The notes under the pieces are model-generated. The model made no database searches, was not told the DNA's origin, and was given only the letters and a program-made list of their open reading frames with translations. The position numbers and the translations under genes were made by a program. Of a DNA stretch of 5,380 nt, positions 1 to 5,380 are shown in pieces (the first letter of the stretch is position 1; each line of letters begins with the position of its first letter). Origin of the DNA: Chlorobium sp. (GTDB taxonomy: Bacteria; Bacteroidota; Chlorobiia; Chlorobiales; Chlorobiaceae); the NCBI GenBank assembly GCA_026193435.1, contig JAPHUN010000348.1:1-5380 (forward strand). The letters are read 5' to 3'.

Positions 1-1170
1 ACCCTGACTGCCGCGCTGGCTGAGAGGCAGGAGCGCCTGGAGGCTCTGAAAAAGGAACATACCGCCGGCAGTGTGGAACGGAAGGAATTATATGGGGATA
101 AAAATCCTGACGATGAAGAGAGTCGGTTGAATACAGCCGTTGCCGATGCTGAGGACGCAGAAAAGATGAGCAGAGTTCTGCACAATGAGATGCAGCAAAA
201 GGTGACCTCTGCAAAAACACATGTGCAATCACTGAAAAAGCGTATTGGTCAGAGAGAACCGGAACTGAAAAACGCGGAAGCCGATTTTTACTCAGCACTT
301 GCCCCGGCCGGCTTTTCAGATGAAAAACAGTTTCTTGATGCCGGACTTTCAACAGAACAGCAGGAAGTTCTGTCATCCAGGGCAAAGGCACTGGATGACA
401 GGCAGACAGATCTCAACGCCAGACAAAAAGATCGTGAGGCACGTCTTGCCACGGAGAGAGCCAGGAAGGTTACGGACAAGACTCATGAGGAACTTGAAGT
501 GCAATGCAGGGAGTATGAAGGATCCCTGAAAGAGCTGCGCGATGCCATTTCCGGCCTCAAGCACAAGCTGAGTGAAAATTCAGTCGCCAAAGAACGGGCA
601 GAGGAAAAACAGGTGACCATAGAAGCCCGGAAAAGGGAGTGCCGTCGTTGGGATAAACTGCATGGTTTGATTGGTTCTGCAGACGGTAAAAAATACCGCA
701 ACTTTGCTCAGGGTCTGACATTCGAGTTGATGGTCGGACACGCCAACCGTCAGTTGCAAAAGATGAATGACCGTTACTTGCTGCTTCGTGATGATGCGCA
801 GCCTCTGGAACTGAACGTCATCGATAATTATCAGGCCGGCGAAATCAGGTCCACCAGGAATCTGTCCGGTGGTGAAAGCTTCATTGTCAGCCTTTCGCTG
901 GCACTGGGGCTTAGCAAGATGGCCAGCCGGAACGTTCGCGTGGATTCACTGTTTCTTGACGAAGGGTTCGGCACCCTGGATGAAGAAGCGCTGGAAACCG
1001 CCCTGGAAACCCTGGCCGGGCTCCAGCAGGACGGCAAACTGATAGGAATCATTTCTCACGTATCCGCGCTGAAGGAAAGGATTGGCACACAGATAACCAT
1101 AACGCCTGTTTCCGGCGGACGAAGTTCACTTGCAGGGCCGGGATGCAGGAAGGTTGTCACGATCACGTGA
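1..1170 (+). CDS. sbcC: Exonuclease subunit SbcC, C-terminal part (5' end outside the window)
   Basis: SbcC is the Rad50-like ATPase of the SbcCD (Mre11-Rad50 type) complex, which cleaves DNA hairpins and processes double-strand ends in the cytoplasm. The frame is open from base 1, so the first GTG at 73 is an internal valine and not a start; 389 codons are visible out of about 1,000 usual for the family. Fragment residues 1 to about 210 are charged, Lys/Glu-rich coiled coil, the returning arm. No CxxC zinc hook is seen, so the hook must lie upstream. The C-terminal ATPase lobe starts near residue 225 (GSADGKKYRNFAQGLT, very like E. coli SbcC). It carries the ABC signature LSGGE (288-292, bases 862-876), Walker B SLFLDE with D320/E321 (bases 958-963), the D-loop GFGTLDEE, and the switch histidine in IISHV (H353, bases 1057-1059). 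All key residues are intact. sbcD would be expected nearby but is not in view. The end is a TGA at 1168-1170, followed by a terminator. Confidence 0.96.
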   Translation, partial: TLTAALAERQERLEALKKEHTAGSVERKELYGDKNPDDEESRLNTAVADAEDAEKMSRVLHNEMQQKVTSAKTHVQSLKKRIGQREPELKNAEADFYSALAPAGFSDEKQFLDAGLSTEQQEVLSSRAKALDDRQTDLNARQKDREARLATERARKVTDKTHEELEVQCREYEGSLKELRDAISGLKHKLSENSVAKERAEEKQVTIEARKRECRRWDKLHGLIGSADGKKYRNFAQGLTFELMVGHANRQLQKMNDRYLLLRDDAQPLELNVIDNYQAGEIRSTRNLSGGESFIVSLSLALGLSKMASRNVRVDSLFLDEGFGTLDEEALETALETLAGLQQDGKLIGIISHVSALKERIGTQITITPVSGGRSSLAGPGCRKVVTIT

Positions 1171-1238
1171 TAGTACCACTGGAATTCCGGCGGGCACAGG
1201 AGTTATCTGTTCCAGAATTCATCAGGAGAGCGTCATCG

Positions 1239-1277
1239 GCAGCGACGGCCTGATCACTAAGGCTGTCGCTGCTTTTT
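1239..1277 (+). terminator. Rho-independent terminator of sbcC
   Basis: A 12-bp stem is formed by 1239-1250 (GCAGCGACGGCC) and 1261-1272 (GGCTGTCGCTGC). It has one G-U pair and a 10-base loop (1251-1260), and five Ts follow at 1273-1277. The stem begins 68 bases after the sbcC stop. On the minus strand the hairpin exists but no T-run follows it, so it should work mainly for sbcC. It may still separate the convergent lipoprotein gene, whose stop lies 7 bases beyond the T-run. Confidence 0.9.
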
Positions 1278-1284
1278 GAAGGGT

Positions 1285-1620
1285 TTAACGGTAACGCCAG
1301 TGCCCGGTCTTCCAGTTTCCATTCGGCGTCCAGTGCCCGGGAACCCAGACAGCATTCTTTCTCGGTGCCCGTATGGACTTCCAGTGACCTGCCACCCATT
1401 TGCCGTAACGGTTGTGATGGCCGGGAACCCATACCTTGTTTTTGTAGGGTTTTCCTTTGTAGATCCAGTGGCCCGGAATAACCACCCCTGAGTGCGTGGT
1501 TCTGGGAGCAATCCATACGTGATTCGAGCCCGGCCCAACAGGGCGCGACACGACGCAGGATTCCAGAGGGATTATCATAACCAGGCACAACAGAATGAGT
1601 ACAAACTTGCCGTTTTTCAT
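1285..1620 (-). CDS. Small WxPGHW-repeat lipoprotein
   Basis: A 111-residue protein with a lipoprotein signal peptide: a Lys-containing N-terminus (MKNGK), a hydrophobic stretch at about 6-18, and a lipobox LESC with the lipidated cysteine at C22. Glu at position -2 of the lipobox is slightly unusual. The mature part is almost entirely repeats of the form [VW]xxGH[WH]: VIPGHW 47-52, WVPGHH 64-69, WVAGHW 75-80, WVPGHW 92-97 and WKTGHW 103-108. This is the pattern of the YXWXGXW/WXXGXW repeat family, which is common in small envelope proteins and has no settled function. The basic, His- and Trp-rich repeats suggest a surface-exposed part that could bind cell wall, polysaccharide or metal; that is inference. 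The start is well supported by AGGAGG (plus-strand 1626-1631), five bases before the ATG. The gene stands alone, converging on sbcC; its own terminator is not clear. A 157-residue frame and other frames over it are shadows caused by the repeats. Confidence 0.85.
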   Translation of the reverse strand: MKNGKFVLILLCLVMIIPLESCVVSRPVGPGSNHVWIAPRTTHSGVVIPGHWIYKGKPYKNKVWVPGHHNRYGKWVAGHWKSIRAPRKNAVWVPGHWTPNGNWKTGHWRYR

Positions 1621-1668
1621 CAGTACCTCCTTTCAAAAAGGGTTTCCAGTCGGTTCATTGAGAAGATC

Positions 1669-1698
1669 ATTCTGTCATTCCGGGTCCGGAAATGACAA
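1669..1698 (-). promoter_or_regulatory. Possible sigma-70-type promoter of the lipoprotein gene
   Basis: Read on the minus strand there is TTGTCA (plus-strand 1693-1698; five of six match the -35 consensus), an 18-base spacer and CAGAAT (1669-1674; four of six match the -10 consensus). It would start transcription about 40 bases before the lipoprotein ATG, upstream of the AGGAGG site. The -10 match is poor, so this is a tentative call based on position. Confidence 0.3.
1674..1696. repeat. Short imperfect palindrome upstream of the lipoprotein gene
   Basis: The arms GTCATTCCG (1674-1682) and CGGAAATGAC (1687-1696) pair over nine bases with one bulged A, around a 4-base loop (1683-1686). It is followed by As on the plus strand and has no T-run on the minus strand, so it is not a terminator. 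It almost exactly fills the spacer of the candidate lipoprotein promoter, which would suit an operator. It could equally be a small dispersed REP-like hairpin. The pairing is directly visible; the role is inference. Confidence 0.5.
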
Positions 1699-1789
1699 AA
1701 ACAATCACTCTCCTGTTCATGGGCTCTTATTTGTACTATGCACGGGAAGGGAAAAAGGTTTCATTTTTAATGCATGCATGTGCCGGTTC

Positions 1790-1845
1790 CAGTCGCCAGT
1801 CGCCAGTCTCCTGGCTTCAGTCTTCTGCCTTCAGCCTTCCGCCTT
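1790..1845. repeat. Degenerate 7-base tandem repeat, eight units
   Basis: Eight successive heptamers can be read with no gaps. On the minus strand they run from AAGGCGG (1845-1839) through variants such as AAGACTG to two identical GCGACTG copies (1803-1790). The consensus is roughly RMGRCTG. Units differ at one to three positions, as in the short tandemly repeated heptamers known from filamentous cyanobacteria. The first two units are inside the end of the DUF1232 gene and supply its last four codons and its stop. Because 7 is not a multiple of 3, unit changes shift the reading frame. Confidence 0.8.
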
Positions 1846-2298
1846 CCCTTCCCCTGCCACTTCCTCGAAATCAGCGTCGACAGCGGAGACCGACGGTTCG
1901 TCGTTCTGAACGAGGTTTTGCTCCCATTCGATGAACTTGTCGAGGTCGTGGTTGATCGAGGAGAGAACGGCTGTGAGTATAGCTACATCATCGGCGAAGC
2001 CGAGAAGGGGAATGAAGTCGAATATCGCGTCGAAGGGAGTGACGAAGTAGACAAGAGCCGTAACAGCAAGGATGATCGTCTGCCATGGAGTCGATCTGTA
2101 CTCCTTGTTGATCCAGCTTTTGACTAGGCGCACAAGCGCCTGTAATTTATCGGCGATTTCCTGAAACTGTGATGAGTAGCCGGCTGAGGAGGCTTTGTTC
2201 AGCGCCGAGTTAACTATTTTTTTGACTTTTTCCGGATCGCCGACAACCTTCTCTGCCTTTTTTCTGGCCCGTTCGTATGCCTTCTCTTTTGTAGTCAT
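1831..2298 (-). CDS. DUF1232 (YkvA-family) membrane protein
   Basis: A 155-residue protein. Residues 1-70 are a charged, Lys-rich, probably helical cytoplasmic region. Residues about 72-115 carry the DUF1232 signature: a hydrophobic helix (IILAVTALVYFV), then TPFDAIFDFIPLLGFADD (87-104), then a second hydrophobic helix. This matches the family pattern Y-x-x-x-P-x-D-x-x-P-D-x-x-P-x-x-G-x-x-D-D, apart from F in place of P in the 'DxxPD' part. The acidic tail (116-150) ends in GKAEG. No biochemical function is established for the family. The ATG at 2298 is preceded by AAGGA (plus-strand 2307-2311), which follows directly on the rhomboid stop; the genes are 13 bases apart and almost surely cotranscribed. 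The final codons K-A-E-G and the stop are encoded by the heptamer repeat, so the native C-terminus may have been altered by the repeat. Confidence 0.85.
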   Translation of the reverse strand: MTTKEKAYERARKKAEKVVGDPEKVKKIVNSALNKASSAGYSSQFQEIADKLQALVRLVKSWINKEYRSTPWQTIILAVTALVYFVTPFDAIFDFIPLLGFADDVAILTAVLSSINHDLDKFIEWEQNLVQNDEPSVSAVDADFEEVAGEGKAEG

Positions 2299-2311
2299 CG
2301 CACTATTCCTT

Positions 2312-3133
2312 TTACTTGCCCCCTGCTTTCAGCAAGGTCTCTTTTTCCTTATCACTCAGCGATTCATAACCATGGCGGGATATCTTGTCGAGAATGGCGT
2401 CTACCTCCTCTTCGGAGACCGGAGCGGCGGGTTCTTTTTTGTAAAGTTTCGGGCCTGAGCTCTCTTCTTTTTTGGGAAAGGTCTTGTCCACCCATTCGGA
2501 GAATGACCATCCCTGCTGGCGGAACTTAATGTAGACCAACCCGACAAGCATACCACCGATATGAGCGAAATGGGCGATGTTGCTGCCGCTTCCCATGGTC
2601 GAATTGTTGATCCCCATCAGCAGCTCGATACCGGCATAACCCGCGACGAAATATTTAGCCTTTACAGGAAAGAGAAAATAGAGATAAATATATCGGTCGG
2701 GAAACATCATGCCGAACGCCAGCAGTATGCCGAATACAGCTCCGGAAGCCCCGACTGTCGGATATTGACTGCCTACGGTTGTTAGCAAATTCAGCAGGGC
2801 TGCTCCAATGCCGCAGACGAAATAGTATGTCGTAAACTCTTTCGTCCCCCAGTAGTTTTCTATTTCGGCGCCGAAAAGCCAGAGTGCGAACATGTTGAAC
2901 AGGATGTGCGCAAACCCACCATGCATGAACATGTAGGTGATCAGCTGCCATATCTGAAACGAGTACTCCCCTGAAGATGCCACAGGCCACAACGGGCCAA
3001 AGTACATGACATAGAGGCCTAACGGAGAGAACTGCAGAAGAAATACCGCGATATTGGCGAGTATAATGGTCTTTATCGCCGGAGGCATTACCTGAAAACC
3101 TCCGGGGCTGTATGGCTGATTATAGTTGTTCAT
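2312..3133 (-). CDS. Rhomboid family intramembrane serine protease
   Basis: A 273-residue polytopic membrane protein that should cleave transmembrane segments of other membrane proteins within the bilayer. It has a short N-terminus and then about six membrane helices: roughly 20-42, 74-93, 98-119, 127-145, 150-175 and 187-204. The family motifs are complete: HGGFAHILFN with H71, H76 and N80 (oxyanion/structural residues; compare H145, H150 and N154 of GlpG), GASG with catalytic S130 (codon at 2744-2746), and AHFAHIGG with catalytic H191 (codon at 2561-2563). GxxxE and WG features (GAEIENYWG, 88-96) also fit. The substrate is unknown. After a hydrophilic linker (205-240) a small C-terminal module follows (VDAILDKISRHGYESLSDKEKETLL, in segments 244-268), like the tail seen in many Bacteroidetes/Chlorobi rhomboids (DUF6576-like, from memory). 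AAGGA lies at plus-strand 3143-3147, nine bases before the ATG. It starts 64 bases after pgk, with no terminator between. Confidence 0.94.
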   Translation of the reverse strand: MNNYNQPYSPGGFQVMPPAIKTIILANIAVFLLQFSPLGLYVMYFGPLWPVASSGEYSFQIWQLITYMFMHGGFAHILFNMFALWLFGAEIENYWGTKEFTTYYFVCGIGAALLNLLTTVGSQYPTVGASGAVFGILLAFGMMFPDRYIYLYFLFPVKAKYFVAGYAGIELLMGINNSTMGSGSNIAHFAHIGGMLVGLVYIKFRQQGWSFSEWVDKTFPKKEESSGPKLYKKEPAAPVSEEEVDAILDKISRHGYESLSDKEKETLLKAGGK

Positions 3134-3197
3134 TCAGAGCGTTCCTTGCTCAAGGTTTACAGGTGCCGTTATCAGGAAATCCAATGCGGGCGGTGTA

Positions 3198-4391
3198 TTA
3201 ATCGTTCAGTGCCGTAATACCGGGGAGTTCCTTGCCTTCAAGGAATTCGAGGCTTGCGCCTCCTCCGGTCGATATGTGTGTTATTCCCGAGGCGAGTCCT
3301 GCTTTCATGACGGCCGCGGCTGAATCTCCTCCGCCGACAATGGAGATCGTTCCTTTTGCAGTAGCGTCAGCAAGGGCCTGGGCAATAGCTATGGTTCCTT
3401 TTGCAAAGGGCTCTATTTCGAAAACCCCCATGGGTCCGTTCCAGACGACGGTTTTTGCGGCAAGAATTTCCCGTGAAAAGGTGTCGATGGTTTTCGGGCC
3501 GATATCCAGTCCCATCATATTTTCAGGAATGCTCCCGACCGGGACAGCCATGGTTTCGGCGTCTCCCGAGAATTCGGACGCGGCTATCACATCTTCCGGC
3601 AGAAGCATTCTGATCTTTCTCTCTTTGGCTGTCTGAAGCAGGTGCCGGGCAAGTTCAACCTTGTCATCTTCTACAAGCGATTTTCCGACAGAGAGACCCT
3701 GGGCTTTGAAAAAGGTGAAAATCATGGCCCCGCCGATAAGCACCGTATCGACCTTGTTGAAGAGGTTTTCAAGGACGTCGATTTTTCCGGAGATTTTCGC
3801 TCCGCCAAGAATGGCGACAAACGGCCTTTCCGGATTGTTCAATGCCTGTCCGAGGTATTTCAGCTCTTTTTCTATCAGGAACCCGGCAACGGACGGCTGG
3901 ACGTAGTGACAGATGCCCTCTGTTGAGGCATGAGCGCGGTGAGCCGTTCCAAACGCATCATTTACATAGATCTCACCCATTGAGGCGAGTTCACGTGCGA
4001 ATTCAGGGTCGTTTTTTTCTTCTTCGGGATGGAACCTCAGGTTTTCGAGCATCATGACTTCGCCGTCCTGCAGTGCGAGCGCCTGCTGCATGGCTTCGGT
4101 ACCTATACAGTTGTTTGCCATGACAACGTCGGTATCAAGCAGCTCCGAGAGCCTTCGTGCTACGGGCGCGAGTGAGAGCTCTGGAGTGACCTTGCCTTTC
4201 GGGCGACCGAGATGGGACATGAGGATGAGACGTCCTCCTGTTTCGAGCACCTGCCTGATCGACGGAAGCGCTTCGATTATGCGCTTGTCATTGGTGATCG
4301 TGCCGTTCAGGTCAAGCGGAACGTTGAAATCCACTCGCATAAGTATCCGTTTCCCTTTACATGATATATCTGACAAGGTCTTTTTCTGCAT
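3198..4391 (-). CDS. pgk: Phosphoglycerate kinase
   Basis: Pgk transfers a phosphate between 1,3-bisphosphoglycerate and ADP. In green sulfur bacteria it serves gluconeogenesis/glycolysis from carbon fixed by the reductive TCA cycle. The 397-residue length is normal for bacteria. N-terminal, substrate-binding domain: RVDFNVPLD (19-27, with D21 and N23), SHLGRPKG (59-66), [10 protein letters not shown] (116-125, R119) and [13 protein letters not shown] (144-156, R152). C-terminal, nucleotide-binding domain: GGAKISGKI (196-204, K199), NGPMGVFE (318-325) and GGGDSAAA (353-360), then [13 protein letters not shown] (374-386). No key residue is missing. The ATG at 4391 gives the conserved N-terminus; the next internal Met (18) would remove the start of the first strand, and an in-frame TAA lies upstream with no other start between. 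mltG is upstream on the same strand (163-base gap), and rhomboid and DUF1232 follow, probably cotranscribed. Confidence 0.98.
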   Translation of the reverse strand: MQKKTLSDISCKGKRILMRVDFNVPLDLNGTITNDKRIIEALPSIRQVLETGGRLILMSHLGRPKGKVTPELSLAPVARRLSELLDTDVVMANNCIGTEAMQQALALQDGEVMMLENLRFHPEEEKNDPEFARELASMGEIYVNDAFGTAHRAHASTEGICHYVQPSVAGFLIEKELKYLGQALNNPERPFVAILGGAKISGKIDVLENLFNKVDTVLIGGAMIFTFFKAQGLSVGKSLVEDDKVELARHLLQTAKERKIRMLLPEDVIAASEFSGDAETMAVPVGSIPENMMGLDIGPKTIDTFSREILAAKTVVWNGPMGVFEIEPFAKGTIAIAQALADATAKGTISIVGGGDSAAAVMKAGLASGITHISTGGGASLEFLEGKELPGITALND

Positions 4392-4393
4392 TG

Positions 4394-4398
4394 CTCCT
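4394..4398 (-). promoter_or_regulatory. Ribosome binding site of pgk with very short spacing
   Basis: The minus strand reads AGGAG, then two bases (CA), then the ATG of pgk. Two bases is shorter than the usual five to nine. No better site or alternative start is present, since an in-frame TAA lies just upstream. The start is therefore fixed by protein conservation rather than by the ribosome binding site. Confidence 0.5.
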
Positions 4399-4431
4399 GA
4401 TTGATTTAATGGTTAAGGGTTTGATCAGATG

Positions 4432-4437
4432 AATATA
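4432..4437 (-). promoter_or_regulatory. Possible -10 element for pgk
   Basis: The minus strand reads TATATT here (five of six match TATAAT), about 40 bases before the pgk start and in the locally A/T-rich part of the 163-base mltG-pgk gap. No good -35 hexamer is seen 16-18 bases upstream. The rest of the gap (4438-4554) is GC-rich and holds only a weak imperfect hairpin near 4468-4499 with no T-run, so readthrough from mltG is also possible. Confidence 0.25.
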
Positions 4438-4554
4438 CATATTTCAGTTGCATAACGAACAGGATCCCGTCGCGGCTCAGGGAAGGGGCACGACCGGGAA
4501 AAGACGCCCCATTTTGAGTTATCGCGGCTGGTTTTTCCTGTTGTTTTTTGTGCT

Positions 4555-5380
4555 TTATCGGACCATGGGTGCGGGGGTGCTGTTGCGTTGCTGTCGTCGC
4601 TTGTTTCTATATTTTCTGACATTCTGCAAATGTTCCGCATGGCTTTCGGCAAAGTAATGTCCTCCGTCGCCTGTCGCTACAAAGTAGAGATGGCGGGTTT
4701 TGGCCGGGTTAAGCACGGCAAGAATCGACGGTTTGCCCGGGTTGCATATCGGACCGGGAGGCAGGCCTCTGTAGCGGTATGTATTGTAGGGTGAGTCGAT
4801 GTCAAGGTCGCTGTAGAGCAGGCGTTTCGGGTTCTGACCATGCGCGTATTGAACGGTGGGGTCGGCCTGGAGTTTCATGTTTTTTTTCAGGCGGTTAAGG
4901 TAGACTGCTGCGATCAGCGGTTTTTCTTCATCGAGCGGGGTTTCGGCTTCGACAATAGAGGCCAGAGTCAGTAATTGGTGTTCATTCAGTCCTGCTTTGG
5001 CGGCTTTTGACAGCAGAGAGTCTGCATACAGTGCCCGCAAGCGGCCGGCGAGAAAGCTTACAACCTCTTCGGGTGTGCTTGCCCATGCGAAATTGTAGGT
5101 TCCCGGGAAGAGGTATCCTTCTGCGTTGTTTGCATCAATGTTCATCGATTTCAGGAGATGAATATCCGTTGCCGATCGCATGAAGGCCGTGGAATCTATG
5201 TCGAGCTGCCGGCTGACGATTGCTGCGATCTTTTCCTGACGGATACCGTTGGGTATCATTACCTGTTCTTCATCCTGCGGTCTTGAGCGGAGGTATTCAA
5301 GCAGCGTGTAGTTTGACATTTTTTCCGGGACGCTATAGCGGCCTGGTTTGATATTGCGGAGTTTAGGGAAAATGGCTGCG
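4555..5380 (-). CDS. mltG: Endolytic murein transglycosylase MltG (YceG-like), 5' end outside the window
   Basis: MltG is an inner-membrane lytic transglycosylase that cuts nascent peptidoglycan strands and so sets glycan length and helps end their synthesis. The Met at 5319 is not the real start: the frame stays open to the window edge and encodes IKPGRYSVPEK just before it, the typical beginning of the MltG LysM-like subdomain. The N-terminal membrane anchor must be further upstream. Counting from that Met, the LysM-like part covers about 1-40 (MSNYTLLEYLRSR), followed by EGYLFPGTY (67-75). The catalytic domain contains LASIVEAET (119-127) with catalytic E124 (codon at 4948-4950, equivalent to E218 of E. 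coli MltG), then LQADPTVQYAHG (150-161), SPYNTYRYRGLPPGPICNPG (176-195) and YFVATGDGGHYF (212-223). A basic tail rich in Lys/Arg/Gln (236-246) ends the protein. All diagnostic motifs are intact. pgk follows 163 bases downstream. Confidence 0.95.
   Translation of the reverse strand, partial: AAIFPKLRNIKPGRYSVPEKMSNYTLLEYLRSRPQDEEQVMIPNGIRQEKIAAIVSRQLDIDSTAFMRSATDIHLLKSMNIDANNAEGYLFPGTYNFAWASTPEEVVSFLAGRLRALYADSLLSKAAKAGLNEHQLLTLASIVEAETPLDEEKPLIAAVYLNRLKKNMKLQADPTVQYAHGQNPKRLLYSDLDIDSPYNTYRYRGLPPGPICNPGKPSILAVLNPAKTRHLYFVATGDGGHYFAESHAEHLQNVRKYRNKRRQQRNSTPAPMVR

Noticed and set aside
73..1170. GTG at 73 as the start of a 365-residue protein
   Set aside because: The frame is open to base 1 and continues as coiled coil, so the GTG is internal to a longer sbcC gene.
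1182..1220. Two GAATTC sites as an inverted repeat after sbcC
   Set aside because: Only the six self-palindromic bases match; flanking bases do not pair, so it is chance.
1163..1636. 157-residue minus-strand open frame over the lipoprotein gene
   Set aside because: It overlaps the lipoprotein gene in another frame, runs through the sbcC terminator, and has no family features. The lipoprotein frame has the signal peptide, lipobox, repeats and strong ribosome binding site.
1774..2127. Plus-strand 117-residue frame opposite the DUF1232 gene
   Set aside because: It is a shadow of the DUF1232 gene and the heptamer repeat; the minus-strand frame carries the recognisable domain.
4468..4499. Imperfect GC-rich hairpin between mltG and pgk as a terminator
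   Set aside because: The stem has a bulge and mismatches and no T-run follows on the minus strand.
4425..4652. 75-residue minus-strand frame between mltG and pgk
   Set aside because: More than a third overlaps the mltG end in another frame, it has no ribosome binding site or family features, and it covers the likely pgk promoter region.
4555..5319. ATG at 5319 as the start of mltG
   Set aside because: The upstream in-frame sequence to 5380 has no stop and encodes IKPGRYSVPEK, a conserved part of MltG.

Overview
The window looks like chromosomal housekeeping DNA from a green sulfur bacterium (Chlorobiaceae). The main basis is the phosphoglycerate kinase, whose N-terminus (MQKKTLSDI) and C-terminus ([11 protein letters not shown]) match what I remember of Chlorobium/Chlorobaculum Pgk. 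The WxPGHW-repeat lipoprotein and the C-terminal extension on the rhomboid protease also fit the Chlorobi/Bacteroidetes group. This is judgement from memory, not a database search, and the genus is not resolved.

Layout, left to right. Bases 1-1170 (+) hold the C-terminal part of the nuclease subunit SbcC, whose start lies before the window. A strong intrinsic terminator for sbcC follows at 1239-1277. All remaining genes are on the minus strand. Bases 1285-1620 encode a small WxPGHW-repeat lipoprotein that converges on sbcC. The 210-base gap 1621-1830 carries a possible promoter with an inverted repeat in its spacer, and a degenerate 7-base tandem repeat that runs into the end of the next gene. 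Then, in minus-strand transcription order, come mltG (5380-4555, 5' end beyond the window), pgk (4391-3198), a rhomboid protease (3133-2312) and a DUF1232/YkvA-family membrane protein (2298-1831).

pgk, rhomboid and DUF1232 are closely spaced (64 and 13 bases) with no visible terminator between them and probably form one transcription unit. mltG lies 163 bases upstream of pgk and may or may not be cotranscribed. Functionally the window mixes DNA repair (SbcC), peptidoglycan-strand termination (MltG), central carbon metabolism (Pgk) and membrane proteins (rhomboid, DUF1232, lipoprotein). I see no transposase, integrase, tRNA, rRNA, CRISPR array or defence cassette, and no convincing new multi-gene system. 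The items most worth a second look are the heptamer repeat that supplies the stop codon of the DUF1232 gene, the rhomboid-DUF1232 pair, and the palindrome upstream of the lipoprotein gene.
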